From Ulota crispa (taxonomy: Eukaryota; Streptophyta; Bryopsida; Orthotrichales; Orthotrichaceae): DNA of 64,000 nucleotides. Of this stretch, positions 12,331-25,094 are shown one piece after another. The DNA is taken from positions 11,114,727-11,178,726 of the forward strand of contig OY987245.1 in assembly GCA_963920765.1 (NCBI GenBank), read 5' to 3'. Positions within the stretch are counted from its first letter, which is position 1; each line of letters opens with the position of its first letter. The notes under the pieces are model-generated. The model saw only the letters and a program-made list of their open reading frames with translations. It made no database searches and was not told where the DNA came from. Both the position numbers and the translations under genes were made by a program.

Positions 12331-13016
12331 GCAGAGCATTGGATCACATGCACCGGAGGAAATAAGTGAACGGTCTGTAAGAGCATCATCAACCTACACA
12401 GCAGGTTCAAGACTGGGAACTGGGAACTGGCCACTTGTGCACGGTTCCCGTCCCAAAATTTTGCAGCCCATTTTACCGGCCAAGTCTTCCCACTCTTGAT
12501 GCAGATTCAGGCACTTGTGACCTCTTGTGATCTCTTGCAAGTTGTTGGAGAGAAGTTGTAAGCTGCTGCAAGCAACATATTGTTCAAGCAAATATTTTAA
12601 TGGAAATCCTAGGGCATTGGGAATTGAACAAATTTTTCATCCAAAAAGATTGTTTTGATGACCATCGTTTGGTTTTGCAGTGCGTGGTTGTGTTGGAACC
12701 TTAAAAGTATCTCATTTTTTCACACAATTGGCCTCCACCAAAAGAAATTAAGTTTTTGTTCCATTCCTTGTCTTGAGTTGATGATGTTGTAAGGCTTGGA
12801 GATAGCCCTGCTTAATTTTGGTATCGTGCCCATATGCCAAGTTTCGATTGGAGATGCTTGAGGAATTTCTGGCCCCTTTTGAACACCAAGTGGCAGTTGC
12901 AATGACATGAGGTTATATTCGCCCAAGCACGGTCAAAGAACCTCAGTCACTACATGGTCTCCTTGGTGTTGGTCTTCTCAAAGCCAGCGCTCCATTCTGG
13001 CCTTCACTTTGACCCC

Positions 13017-13098
13017 TTAACCCCTCAACGTCCCAGAGGCAAAAATATTTGTCCAGTTTCAATGTATTTCAAGATACCCAAGATGGTTGAGGGGTTAA
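13017..13098. mobile_element. TTAA-flanked element B, 82 bp
   Basis: TTAA at both ends encloses CCCCTCAACGTCCCAGAGG on the left and, on the minus strand, CCCCTCAACCATCTTGGG on the right. The perfect terminal repeat CCCCTCAAC and the very small size suggest a deletion derivative of a TTAA/piggyBac-like family. Confidence 0.55.
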
Positions 13099-13420
13099 GA
13101 ACAATGTTTATCAAAAATGTTGGTTGTGTTCATACAAGGACCATTTAATACATGAAGAAGAAATGGCTTTATGATAAATGTAAAAAATTTCCCAAAAAAC
13201 CTAGGTGACCAATAATATGTTTGTGACTTGGCTTGAAATTTACAACTCCAATGAAATTCCTTTGCTACCAAGATACCCCATCCGTAGGCAAGAAGAGAGA
13301 GCATGTACAAAATAGCAACATCCTTACGGGGTTATATGCAGTAGTTCTGTATTCTTCCTTCACACCTCAAGCCCTCTCTGCAACCATGACACCATGACTT
13401 GTTTGCAACGTTCACGCAAA

Positions 13421-13670
13421 ACGCAATATTCATTAAAAGGGGAAAAACATGTGTACCATTTTGTATTTCACCTTAATCCCAAATATCCACCTTAAACTAG
13501 ATTCAAAGGTATCAGATTCAGCCTGAGCCACTAAGATTTTTTCCCTCACAAATTCCTTCTTTCAAGTGAGGCCACGTGTACCAAAAAAAATGCTGGAGCT
13601 CAAATTAGGGTGACCACCCTAATCCTGCAAAAGTCCCACTTTGTAAGCTTTTTCCCTTTTTAATGAATAT
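13421..13670. repeat. inverted repeat, probable MITE
   Basis: The block CAATATTCATTAAAAGGGGA near 13423 is matched in inverse by a block ending CCCTTTTTAATGAATATAGA near 13672. The exact ends and target duplication could not be set. The termini resemble sequence near 63914 (CGCAATATTCGTTAATTTGG). Confidence 0.35.
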
Positions 13671-14453
13671 AGAGTTTGGCAGCCAAACTCTAAACTACTC
13701 CATCGCTGATGGCTCCTTGCCAATACAACCTTTCTCCCCTTCATGTTGTTGTTGCTTTGCAAGTGAACCCAATTTGCTGTAAGGTAGCAGCATCCATAAG
13801 CATTGCGTCCCCATGCCCGTCACTCGACAATGGCAGGGCTAAGCAATAAAAAAACAAATGATTGTGGGTTATTGAGTGATGGTTATGGGTGATGAAGTGA
13901 TGGTTGTGTGTGACTAGCATGAAGTTTTGAGTACCCATCTCACTATTTAAGAACCAAAAACCCTTGTGATTAACATCTCTTACACATGATTCTTACAATT
14001 TCAATGATATTGGATTTTGAAAAATCTTTGTGAATAAATGCTTACAATTGGAACCTTGAAATTGATGCCAATATTTTTGGTTTCCATTTCCTAACATACA
14101 GTATTTTTTTCAAAATTAGTCAATTGTTTTACCTACTCCAAAACCCTTATTTCCACGCTTATGGGTGCGCCTACCTTAAGTCCTTTTCAATGAATTGCTA
14201 CCAACGGGGCTCCCAACCAACACCAGCAATGGTAGCGTGGACTTGCCAACTTTTTTATGAAAGTAACCCCTCAAAGCTGCTCTTCTCGGAAACGCTCAGT
14301 CACCGCTACCAAGCACAAAAACGAGAAAATAAGCGTGCACGTGAGCGCAACCTTGGCAGGGACAAAGCCTGCGGGCAGGGCTCCGCTGCAGCCTCCGTGG
14401 TCTCCACATCCAACTAATCGTCAAATGCAAGAGTAACTATGAAAAATTCAAGG
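13671..14453. other. gene-free stretch with low-complexity patch
   Basis: A run of imperfect GTGATGGTT/GGGTGATGA repeats lies at about 13855-13915. No supportable gene. The frame at 14124-14417 lacks domains. Confidence 0.35.
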
Positions 14454-14867
14454 GAAAAATTCATGGATAACTTACCCCTGAAGTTTGCCATATTTTCATA
14501 GATACCCCTGGTTTACAAGAAATTACACAAACCCTTGGTCCATAGTTCTCAGGCCATAACATTCAGAAGCACAACTATGAGTTGCCTTGGAGGGTGTGTA
14601 ATATTTCACACCCATCTCTAGCTATGGGGACACTTGGTTGAATTTGTCAGAGAGTTTATGAAAAAGAGGCTCAATTTAGTGCACATACGTCAATGTGGGG
14701 GGCCTAGCCATGTCAGAAAAAATAAAAATAAAAATGTATATATATATATTTTTGTCAGGATGAAGTTCATGAATGATACCTGAAGAGAGGGAAAGGCAGC
14801 CTCTCTTTAGGCTACTGAATGTTATGGCGTTTGTTTTGTTATGCATGCTACATTTTTCATGACCCAT
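14454..14867. mobile_element. diverged Mutator-like MITE, family GGGAAAATTTCATGG
   Basis: The left end, GGGAAAAATTCATGGAT followed by CCCCTGAAGTTTGCC, matches the family at 57660-57966 and 63366-63671. The right end reads TTTTTCATGACCC. An inner stem pairs GCCATAACATTCAG (near 14553) with CTGAATGTTATGGC (near 14811). The copy is more diverged and its target duplication was not identified. An AT microsatellite sits at about 14738-14748. Confidence 0.45.
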
Positions 14868-15055
14868 GCTAAAACAAAAAATGCACTAGAATGGAAAAGA
14901 AGCAGCATGCAGTGTTACACGCGTGTGGCAACGTAAGTAGTAAGTTAACGGAATTAGAATTTTGCATGGTAGGTAGAAGGACACCTGCAAGGTGGGAGAG
15001 AACTGGCACAAGGTGGCCTAGTTATTAAATCCAAGTATCAAACCATCACACTTGC

Positions 15056-15110
15056 CGCCTTGCTTGCCCTGCTTGTCTGCTTGTCTGCTTGTCTGCCCGC
15101 CTGCCTTGCC
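15056..15110. repeat. CTTGTCTG/CCTTGC low-complexity repeat
   Basis: A short tandem run of GCTTGTCT and TGCCTTGC units. Minus-strand frames across it read as Gln/Ala/Lys-rich repeats and are artefacts. Confidence 0.6.
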
Positions 15111-15579
15111 TTGCCTGCGAGGCTGGGCGTAGTGGCACCAATCCAGCGCTTTTTTTTTTGTGTAGGCAATTATCGCCAGATTTCTTTGTGTCCATAGTTG
15201 ATTGGCTGAAAAAAGGAAGGCCTTGTGCCAGTGGCTCAAACCTGTCAGAGTTTTTGCCAAACTGGCTCCATATCGTCAGAAAAAAATGCACTGGGCACCA
15301 CCACCTTGGAGCGGGTGGCCTTTTCACTACTCATTGTTCTTTTTGTGTACTATCAATTATGGATGTATGCAGAGCAAGGTCCGGGAAGAACTGATCGCTA
15401 ATTCAATGCTAGCCAATCAAAATGAGAAAAATCCATTTGCAATCTATAAACTTTGGCTAATAATTGGTCAAAAATCTTTAAAAAATAATAATTACAGAAT
15501 GAAACAGAGAAAATAACCGATAGAGCTCTTTATAAACCGATTTAATACATGAATTGAAGGAAACCTACCGTAAAATCTC

Positions 15580-18353
15580 AAATATTTTCCGGACCCTGAT
15601 GCAGAGTGCCAGCTATGGCGGATCTGTCCCAAACGAGCAGGCGTTGTCAGCGTGCTCCCGGCTTCAAGTGATCACCTCCAATAGCACTCGCTGCTCTCCT
15701 CGTTCGCGTCACGTCCGGTGGACGTGGCCACATTGTCGGGAAAACTAAGCTTAAGCTTTAGTCGGAGTAAGTCGATCGAAACACTTTGTTCCGTGTTGTT
15801 GATGCGCCTTTTTGGCATTGGAGCAGAGAGCGAGGCTGGCGATAAGTGGAGATTTTTCCCGTGACTTGAGCTGACCGTGATAACGTGTTGTGTTACAGGT
15901 GTTAAGACTTAGTACTTCATGTGTGAGCGAGTGAGTGAGTGAGCACATTAAAGGCGCGGTCGCATCAGCAACAGCGTGTTATTTGAGGACCTGTAAGCTT
16001 AGCTGCAGAAGGCCTGAGCCAAACCTCTAGGCTGGCAGAACGCGTTGGAATGGTTGCTTGATCTCTGTTTGCTACTCTGTTTTCGAACTTGAGTGCTTTG
16101 TATGCTCGTCTGTTGTGAAATGATGGCGATAGTGAAGGCGTAAGGAGCAGTTACGGGCCGGAAAGAGGGACGAGTACATTCAGCTGAAGCGGGAGCAACA
16201 CTCTGTAGGAGGAGGTAGTGTCATCCTCCCTCTCTTCTGGTTCTTGACGGAGATTGTTGTGGCTTCCAGGGCTTTTTTAAAGGGAGAGACATGCAATGCT
16301 GTCAGAGATTGAGATAGGAATTGCTGCATTTTCGATTAGCGCGTGGTGTGCTGGCAGTACTTGTGTAGATGCAGAGCAGCGAAGAGACACTTGTTCAGAT
16401 TGCTCGTGCATGCAGTGTTAATTTAGTTATTGCACTACAGAAGGCATCCATTGCAATGGAAGAGAAACACTTTTGCAATGCATTGATGTGGAACAGAATT
16501 TGGTTTGGACCTCACTATATTCCTAATGCATTGTAAAAGTGTTGTTAATCAAATGCTAAAGTATTGACTAGTGAACCCATGCTATTGTGTTTCAAAATTG
16601 TTGCAAATTTATTGATTTACAATTGCAAGGTAATTTCAAAATAATTATTGTTTTAGTGCAACTACAATGCAATATTGTAACAAAACTATTGCAAATGCTA
16701 GTCTATTTTTATAATTGTAGTACCAATGCAATCATAGTGCAAAACTATATCTAAACCATTGCAAAACCATTGAAATTTATTTTGTGGATATTGCAAAACT
16801 ATTGCAAAAATTGTTGTAAACGTTGCATTGTGTTATAGAATTGGCTTGAGGGATTTGGTGTAAAGACGGACTTTGAGTTGGCCAAGAGACTTGCACGTGA
16901 TGCTTATGTCAATGTTGCCATTTCTTAGTATCTGAACTATTGGATTGTCTTATTTTGTAATACAACACGGAAGGCGCATCTGTAGTCAAGTCAAGATTTG
17001 ATATTATTCATTGGCTTTGAATACCTCTGTTGCAAGATTTGGCCACACTGTCCAAATTTCGAGTATGGATGTAGATCTAAATTATTGCACTATGAATCAC
17101 CCTTTTCTTGATGTTGCGACATTTGGAGGACTCTAGTTTGTCATAGCTAGCTACTTGCGCCGTTTCTTGTAATTGGCTCTGATTAGCAACGGAACTGACA
17201 AAAGCTTTTGGGGTTGCCGGAAGCACCAAAGTGGTTATAAACTTCTTGTAAGTTTTCCAGCTACTTAATGTTGATTTTGTGCTTGACCCTAGATTATCTC
17301 CTGATTAATAACTGTGATTGTAGAGTGTGCTTTGATCTTGAATACTAGCAAATCTTTTAAGTATATTGATAAATATTCTACTGCTATCCTTTGGTCTAGT
17401 GCCAAAATTCATTGGACTTATAGACTTTGTACGTTCTAAATTTGCCTTGCTCTTTTGAAAGCTTGTTCTAGTTTAATTTGGTTTTTAAGAGCTATTATAT
17501 CTTGTTCTAGTTCTATGCCATGGTCTTTTTTTGTTTAAGAAATTGGAGATGTGCTCTTCTCTTGTGATGAGGTAGAGTGTGATGAACAATCTTATTCCTT
17601 GCCTCTTTTTTGACCATTATTGTAAGCACAGGCGACTAAGTGGTTCTCCAATTTCTTGAGTGGGACAAGGTAGTTGATGGGAGTTTCATTGAAACATGCA
17701 ATTAGAGCCTAGAGTCTATCTTTGCAATTGAGCGTGTGGATCGTTATAACATTGTATGGAGATTCTATAAGTCCTCTTATGCTGTGATTGCTACAACGTA
17801 TTAAGGGTAATCATGCTGCTTCTTCTCCCTCACCTTGAACTTAGGTAGATAGGAGCAATTAGCAATGTAATATTAGTTCCGTGTAGTTACTTGACGAATC
17901 ATTTGAGAGTTGAGTTGCAAGAGTAGCACTCCTCACATCTGCAAATTATACTCATCTTTGAAAATTTCAGATCTGGTTCGTTTTTTGGTTCTTCATGCAG
18001 GTTTGAGTAGTTGAATCCAAAGGGGGTTATTGCAAGCGTTGCCATTTAATAGGATAAAGGAATTTTTTGCCTGCCATTGAAGAAAGGGAACTGCGTGACT
18101 TGGAATGTTTGCCGATGCTTCTACTAAGACACTACACACCCCTTTGCTCAAAATGCCTCCCTCCATGCAAGACAATTACTCTTCAACCTCTAGAAAGATA
18201 TGGTCTCAAATGCAAACGTATGGGGTAGAGTTCTAGAAAAATTTTGACATAGATACTTCTTATAATTGGCAGGATGCCTTCTTTATTGTTCTTGCGTAAT
18301 ATATTTAGATATCATTCATAGCAACTAAGGTTGTATCAACATTGAATATGTAG
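15580..18353 (+). promoter_or_regulatory. possible 5' flank and leader of the epimerase pseudogene
   Basis: From about 15580 to 16420 the sequence becomes clearly GC- and CpG-richer than its surroundings, as around the intact kinase gene, and carries no supportable protein frame. Further on it returns to AT-rich sequence with many TTGCAA/ATTGCAA motifs (about 16440-16835). A TATGTAG|GTGAAG acceptor-like site lies just before the epimerase ATG at 18360, so an intron in the 5' untranslated region is possible. The assignment as promoter and leader is inferred from position only. Confidence 0.3.
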
Positions 18354-18359
18354 GTGAAG

Positions 18360-19988
18360 ATGGAAAGAAGCAATTATTTTGGTCGAGTGGCGTCAAGATG
18401 GCACACGACAGCTTCTAATAGGCTTCTGGGGTGTATTGCCATCTTACTTGCTTTGACTCTCCTTGTATTCTACAAAATGAGTGGCATCTCGAGGGCGTCT
18501 GTTAAAGGCGGCATTGTTGGTTGTTCAATGGCAACCTTTTAATGCAATCATCAGTGGGAACTTAAAGTGCGGCAATCATGCCTACCTACAAGAGAACACA
18601 ATACTATGGTGGTTCTAGTCATTGGTGCTGCAGGATTTGTTGGTACTCATGTGTCATTGGCACTGAAGAAAAAAGGTGACGGTGTTGTTGGTCTGGATAA
18701 TTTCAATGACTACTATGAGATCCCCCTAAAGCGTGCTAGACAAGATGTGCTTGAAAAATATGGAGTCTTTGTTGTTGAGGGTGACATTAATGATGAGGCT
18801 CTGCTGAAGACACTCTTCAAATTGGGCCAGTTTACTCATATCATGCACCTTGCTGCCCAAGCAGGGGTATGGTATGCCATGCAAAATCCAGGCTCTTATG
18901 TCCACAGCAATATTGCTGACCTTGTGAATCTTCTTGAGGTCTGTAAAGCTGCAAGTCCTCAGCCAGCTATTGTATGGGCCTCTTTGAACTCTGTATACGG
19001 CCTGAATACCAGGGTATGTAATTCTTTGAATTTTCTTGTATTGACATTGCTCCAAAGAATGACTAGCATCATGGAAATATCTAATAACCAAAAATGATCA
19101 ATGAAGAGAGTCCACTATCCGACTATCAATATTCCTATGATCACTGCAATCTGTTGAATTGTGTCAATTGTATTTGCATGTATTGACATCCATGGTTAGG
19201 CATCTCGTATGATTTCAGTGTCATTGTTTCTAAAGTAGTTTCCAAATGAAAAGAGCTTGTCTGTGTACTTTATGTTGCATTTGATTGCGCATCATCATCT
19301 ATAATTTCTGCAGCATGTTAACTTACGGTCATCATTATGCATGCAGGTTCCCTTCTCTAAAAGTGACCGGACCGACCAACCTGCCATTCTTTATGTGGCT
19401 ACCAAGAAGGCCGCAGAAGAAATCGCTCATACGTATAACCACATTTACGGCCTTTCAGTAACAGGTCTTTGTTTCTTCATAGTATACGGGCCTTAGGGAC
19501 GACCGGACATGGCTTACTTCTCCTTCACACAGGACATTCTATGGGGCAAGGCCATCAGCATTTACACAAGCAGTGGTGGAAAGGACCTTGCCCGTGACTT
19601 AACGTACATTGACAACATTGTGAAAGGTTGCGTGGATTCTCTAGACATAGCTGAGAAGAGCACAGGCAGTGGTGGTAAGAAGACTAGCCCAATGCAACTA
19701 CGTGTTTTAAATTTGGGCAACACTTCACCTGTTACGGTACCTGCCTTGGTTTCTATCCTAGAGAAGTATTTGAAGGTGAATGCAAAGAGAAACATTGTTA
19801 AAATGCCTCAAAATGGAGATGTTCCTTTCACGCATGCAAACATTTCATTGACACAAAGCCGGTTCAACTACCATCCAACAACAAATTTGGACATAGGTCT
19901 GAAGAAGTTTGTGAAGTGGTACCAGAGCTACTATGGAGTGGAAAGTGATTGTAGGTTGTGGCTGGGTGATCATGAGCAGATTGTCTAA
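18360..19988 (+). pseudogene. GAE: UDP-glucuronate 4-epimerase (GAE-type), pseudogene
   Basis: Plant GAE enzymes are type II Golgi membrane proteins that interconvert UDP-glucuronate and UDP-galacturonate for pectin synthesis. Exon 1 is 18360-19013; a GT-AG intron follows (19014-19346); exon 2 is 19347-19988. Together they span 431 codons, the usual family length. An N-terminal hydrophobic segment (about residues 22-38) precedes a short-chain dehydrogenase/epimerase fold with the NAD loop GAAGFVG (89-95), the run MHLAAQAGV, the YxxxK motif at Tyr234/Lys238, and family blocks NLGNTSPVTVP and GDVPFTHANIS. The frame is broken by TAA at 18540-18542, between the membrane anchor and the catalytic domain, and by TAG at 19494-19496 where the family has Trp (YGP*GRPDMA). 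Other conserved Arg positions read Trp or Cys (GVWYA, GLCFF), consistent with C-to-T decay. The retained intron argues for a duplicated rather than retrotransposed copy. Confidence 0.88.
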
Positions 19989-20300
19989 ATCTTCTTGCAA
20001 CTCCTACCTGGCATTGTAGATTTTGTTTCATCAAAGATTGTGAAGCTGGGGGTGGGGATGTGTAGGATTCACTGTCTTGCATAAACGTTGATGTTTTAGA
20101 GTGTAAAAGAGTTGTAAACACATTTGTTAAGGGCTATAGAGATCTTGGAGTCTGTCTCATTTTCTATTGACGTATGGTTTGCTATTCCTTAGGAGTACAT
20201 TCCCAATCTTATCGCATGTTCTTGGGGAGGCTTGTAAAAGGAGGAGATTGTACACACGCCCACAATTAGCAGGGAGAACTCCTGACAAGTGTAGGTGGCT

Positions 20301-20897
20301 TTAACCCCTGCCCTTAGGCTCTAGAGATAGTGTACCAAATACAGTTGCAACCAATATTTAGAAGTTTAAATCAGCTAAAAATCAAGTGTTACAACCATAC
20401 ATATTTAAGGGTTGTATGATGGTGGGTGCACAAAAAAACTTGGAAAGCTCTCATAGCAGCTCCAATACCTGTACATAGGACCGTACATACGGCCGCAAAG
20501 GGCTTTTGGGCTGTTCAGAGCATCTCTTGTAGCACATTAGCACGTCAAAACAACCCCGCGCTCCCTAGCCGTAATGGCTTTTGCATTTCAAGTCCCCAAC
20601 AGCACTTGATGTGTCCTTGTGCAGGTCGCAGGGCTTTCAGATTGAGCCTTGTTCTTGTCAAATTCAAGCTTTCTTCATGCCTCCTTCACGATCCCTGCCA
20701 AACATTGTTCACGCACGACCCCACTCCATAGCCAAGTGTACCCGTGCAATTTGTTGTAACGCGGGTGCAAGTCCAGAAGGTTTTAGGGTTGCAGGAGAAC
20801 TTCAAGCCTCGCCGTGAAGATTCGCGTCATTCTCTCGTTAAACCTCATTTTTCTAGGGCTTGGAAAGCGTGCCGCAGGAGATGTCCTCAGGGGTTAA
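20301..20897. mobile_element. TTAA-flanked element C, 597 bp
   Basis: TTAA at 20301-20304 and 20894-20897 encloses CCCCTGCCCTTAGG on the left and, on the minus strand, CCCCTGAGGACATCTCC on the right. The interior is GC-richer than the flanks and is paralogous to about 36780-37335 (shared order of AAAGGGCTTTTGGG-type, CAGGGCTTTCAGA/CAAGGCCTTCAAA and CTTCACGATCCCT/CTTCACAATCCCT blocks). Overlapping frames inside show no domain. Confidence 0.5.
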
Positions 20898-21240
20898 TTG
20901 CCCATCATTCTTTTGACCAATGTTATTTATTAATGTATCATTTTTAAGTTATCTTTGCTAATTGAAGGCATCGCTCAATTTTTATTTCTAACTCAGCACC
21001 ATACTTTGAGATTGAGGGTCAATGATACACACTACAAGGTTCAGACGCGGTCAAGTTCAAAACTGCCTCTCTAACTTCTAGCTGAACTGGCACTAGATTT
21101 AGCTGATCTTCAAAAGCAAGGCTGAATATGGCAAGCAAATGTACGTGCAATGCAAGAAATTTTGTACTAGCCACTGCACTAACCAATGATGAAATACTGT
21201 GGTATTATTCTCCAAAGGTTGCAGATCTTTGGTGACTCAA
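20898..21240. other. gene-free stretch
   Basis: Nothing recognisable lies between TTAA element C and the foldback that starts at 21241. Confidence 0.4.
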
Positions 21241-22157
21241 TGTACAATGGCCTCAAACAAAGATTGTCGGGCCTTGTTTTTGCATTGAGAGGTCATGTCA
21301 TGAGGTCAATTGGTCACTTTTTTCTTGTATTTTTTATATCCCATTCTTGCCCCCAATCCCAACCAAGCATACCAAATTTCAACCCCAAAAAACCAAAATT
21401 CAAATTTTGATAAATTGTTTTGTGTCACAAATCATGGTTTTACATGGTTTTATAAGAAAATTGATTGGAAAACATTGATGATGAATTTTGGAGATTTGAT
21501 TGCATGGGTATGTAGGTAGCATTTATATGCAAATCTTCCATGCTAAAAAAACTCCTTAAGTAAACCAAAATTGATCTTTGAAGGGTTTAATGTGACCCAT
21601 GATATGTCCAAATTTTGTAAAACATATGTTCTTAAATTTTAGTTAGTTTTTCACCAAAGAAACACAATAGCATGTTCAAATGTACAATCTTAGTCACAAT
21701 GTAAGAGTTAAATAGCAAAATTTGATTATCATAAGAAAATATCTATTTTACAAAATTTGGACATATCACGGGTCACACTAAACCCTTCAAAGATCAATTT
21801 TGGTTTACTTAAGGAGTTTTTTTTAGCATGGAAGATTTGCATATGGATGTGCATATGGATGCTACCTATATACCCATGCTATCAAATCTCCAAAATTCAT
21901 CATCCATGTTTTTCAATCAATTTTCTTGTAAAACCATGTAAAACTATGATTTGTGACACAAAACAATTTATCCAAATTTGGATTTTGATTTCTTGGGGTT
22001 GAAATTTGGTGTGCTTGGTTGGGATTGGGGGCAAGAATGGGATATAAAAAATACAAGAAAAAAAAGTGGCCAATAGACCTCATTTTCATGTCATGTTTGA
22101 CATAACCTCTCAATGCAAAAACAAGGCCCGACAATCTTTGTTCGAGGCTACAGTACA
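21241..22157. mobile_element. foldback element, 917 bp with about 390-bp arms
   Basis: The left arm (21241 to about 21625) and right arm (about 21750-22157) are reverse complements with few differences; for example CAAAGATTGTCGGGCCTTGT is present in both, inverted. The loop is about 120 bp. The termini read TGTACAATGGCCTC and, on the minus strand, TGTACTGTAGCCTCG. The high arm identity suggests recent origin or homogenisation. It encodes nothing recognisable; mirrored short frames in the arms are the same sequence read twice. Transcription would give a long double-stranded RNA. Confidence 0.85.
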
Positions 22158-23004
22158 TGGTACTTCATTTGAGGTTTTGTTGAAGTTCTTGAGGGAACGA
22201 GAAAGAATTGTGACTTGCTCAACAAGGATTGGAGATAGAAGCCTCCAAGGAAAAAGGTTTTCAATGGTTTTCAAGGACCTAGACAAGTGATCTGCAATCA
22301 GCTGCTTCTGAAAGGTTGCTTCGATCACTTGATTTATTAGGAATTTCATGTATACTCTTTACAAGGGTTTAGGAGTGTAAGAATCAGAATGCTTTTATTG
22401 GAATGAGATCAATTTTATGTTCATCAACAGAACATCACTTCCCGACAGTAATTATATTAATTTGTTTGTCAACTCTCCACTTAGTATTTGTTTGTTTGAC
22501 CTTGTCAAGTCAAGTACTATACAGTACAGTACCTGGCAAGCAAGAATCATTCACTCTAGGGTTTGGGAAATTTTTTGAGTATCTCCAACTGATTACCTCC
22601 TTCCACGGAAATGAAGCGGTTTTTTTTAAGGCACCAATTGCCATCCTATGAATTAGAAAAATGTCTGGCTAATTTCTTGCAATTTCAATTTTCCACTAGC
22701 TAATTTCCTCCAAATTAAAAATTGCACTTGTTGCATTATTAAATATCTGTAATGCATAAAGAAAAAACCAGTTTCAAACCAAAATAATGCTAAGTTTTGT
22801 ATTCTAGGCTAGAATTGAACCTCGCATAGCCCTTAACCATTAGAAGGTCACAAATTTCTAACCTTTTTAAAGAATGCAATTGATAGGTCATAAAAAGGTT
22901 GCATAAATAAAAAGAGTTTAGAAATCACCTTTAAATAGTTCTTTTGTTGCACCTATAAGATACCGCTTTGGATTAGAATACAAGTGACAAAACTTAGATG
23001 CATT
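22158..23004. other. gene-free stretch downstream of the hAT relic
   Basis: AT-rich DNA with no supportable gene. Part of it may be the 3' non-coding end of the hAT element transcribed from the minus strand, but no terminal inverted repeat was identified. Confidence 0.35.
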
Positions 23005-25094
23005 CTTCCACTAGGTGATGGCTTCTTCTAATATGTTGTCAACATCTTTGTTTGGGTCCTTCCAAGGCCAATCACATGACACTCTCTAAAGTTGATGTTA
23101 TGCAATTTAGAAGCTTCTATTTAATGTTATTTTGCATAGAGAAAGCTCTTTCACAGGTTGCAATGCTCACACATTGACACGAGCAATTTTAGCAAGGGTT
23201 AGTAGGTTAGGATACTTCAATTTCAAAGATGGACTCCAACTAATTGTAGCCCATAAATCTCCAAAACTTTTTTCCGTCCATTCAGTACTTCCTTGCAACT
23301 TAAAAGCAAAAAACTCTTGTCCACAAACTACTGCATTTACTAATGGAAAGAAAGTTTGATCTTCTAAGTTTTTTTCTTGGCCATATTGTTGCAAAAGAAG
23401 ATCAATTTCCACAACTCCATAAGATGCTAAACGTAATTGCCTAGGAGGCATGAAAGTAGGGTTAAGAACTTTGAAAGCATTAATCACATTGTTGTCTACA
23501 AACCAAGCTTCTAAAGCCATGCAAATTGCTTCCGCATAATTTTTTGAAATGTTAAAGCTACCTCTAAATCAACTCCAGTAGGATCTCTAATCATTTCAAC
23601 ATTACGAAACTTGGATCCTCTTATTTCACTAGACAAACAGTGGAGGAGGCCCAAACTTCGGAATGACATGAAAACCTAGACTTGAGTTGAAAGTATCTTG
23701 GTTTAAATCACAACAATCATAAAGAAAAAAACATTCTAATACATGCTGTCTCTATTTTTACAATGGACCTAATAAAAAATATATCAACAAGTTCAACTTG
23801 AAAAAATTTAGACAACTTGAGAGCATGTGTAAAATATCAACCAAGAAATAGAGAATATAAATGAATTTGAAATCTCTCAATTTCATAAACAAATTAGTGA
23901 TTGATGCATCATCTCTAGACTAAGTGTCACGCAAATATACAAGTACAAGTTCTAAGGAATCACACAAAGTAGTCGCAGCTTGCCACCTAGATAGCCACCT
24001 AATTTTATGGTATTTTTTAAGGTTTTTAAGCATCATTTAGCTGATTTTGAAGGTTTTACAAAGCAACTTTTCTTTTTGATAATTTCTTAAAGTGACCAGC
24101 CAAAGCATTCAACATAAAGTCTACTTCAACAAATATTTCTTTGCAAGATTCATGTTTAGAAGCTTCAAGAGTAGCTAGATTGGTTCTATGAGTTGCACAA
24201 TAAGTAGAAGTGAGAAATGGACTCACTTTTTTAAGCTGAGCGGCTACACTCATGTGCTTTCCAACCATAGTGGAAGCTCCATTGGATCCAAAACCAACAC
24301 ATTTCCTAAGATTCAAGCCCCATATCTTACAAACACCCATTAGAATGTCAAAAATTATTTTTGAATCTTTTTTTCCATCTTCAATTCACAACAAACCTAA
24401 AAAACAAGTGGTAGGAATGCTACCTTCTAAAAAGGTTGCAAAGACTACCAAATGCCCTCTAACAAAAATATCTATAGACTCATCAATCAATAAACCAAAG
24501 AATTTGGAATCCCTAACCCTATTCAAAACTTTTCTTTAAATAATCAAAGAAATACAAAAATTCATTTCAACACATGATTTTTCATCATGGTAGAGTTTTT
24601 CAATTATTGAGGTTTTGCAAGCAACAAGAAGTTGATATAAACTTTCAAATTTATGAAAAGGCATAGATCCTTTTCCTAAAAAATATGCAACTCTAAACAA
24701 TGATAGCATTGCTTCATCACAACTACAGTTTGCCACAACTACAGATTTTTTCATGTTTTTTCTACCTTCATGTTTGGCCCATGACAATTTTTGTGTTCTA
24801 AAGTTTTTACCATGATCTTATAATGCTGAAATCTTAATGTTTGTTGAACCTTCAGTGATATATGCAAATTCCCCCCTCCCTTTTTTTACAAATTTTACAA
24901 ACAACTCTTCCCACATTTTTGTTAAACTCTACCCAATCATAAAGTTCATACCATGAATCTTTCCACTCATAATTTGCTTTCTCAATTTCATTTAATTCTT
25001 TGTGAGGTGTTATGGTAGAAGAGGAATTGTAATCCTTTGAACTAGATTCAACCTTGAAAAACATATCCCTCATACTCCTTTGTCTTTTAGCCAT
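23005..25094 (-). pseudogene. hAT-superfamily transposase, broken
   Basis: Read from 25094 leftwards, the pieces follow hAT order. The N-terminal part (MAKRQRSMRDMFF, then VCKICKK) looks like a zinc-finger start. Next comes the catalytic-core segment FFGLLIDESIDIFVRGHLVV (about 24500-24440), followed by GFGSNGASTMVGKH and SPFLTSTYCATHRTNLATLE (24340-24056). The C-terminal dimerisation motif SIATCERAFSMQNNIK lies at about 23170-23115. The acidic residue normally in the GxGSDGAS motif is Asn here. Several in-frame stops and at least one frameshift (just before SIATCERAF) break the frame. The layout resembles the DUF4371/ZNF862-like hAT branch. A dead transposon; terminal repeats not found. Confidence 0.82.

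Noticed and set aside
15554..15748. Small plus-strand frame MKETYRKISNIFRTL...
   Set aside because: It sits in the GC-rich flank of the epimerase pseudogene; no domain, no splice continuation and no conservation can be argued.
24252..24539. Plus-strand frame of 95 codons in the hAT region
   Set aside because: It is antisense to the hAT catalytic-core segment, whose minus-strand translation carries the family motifs.
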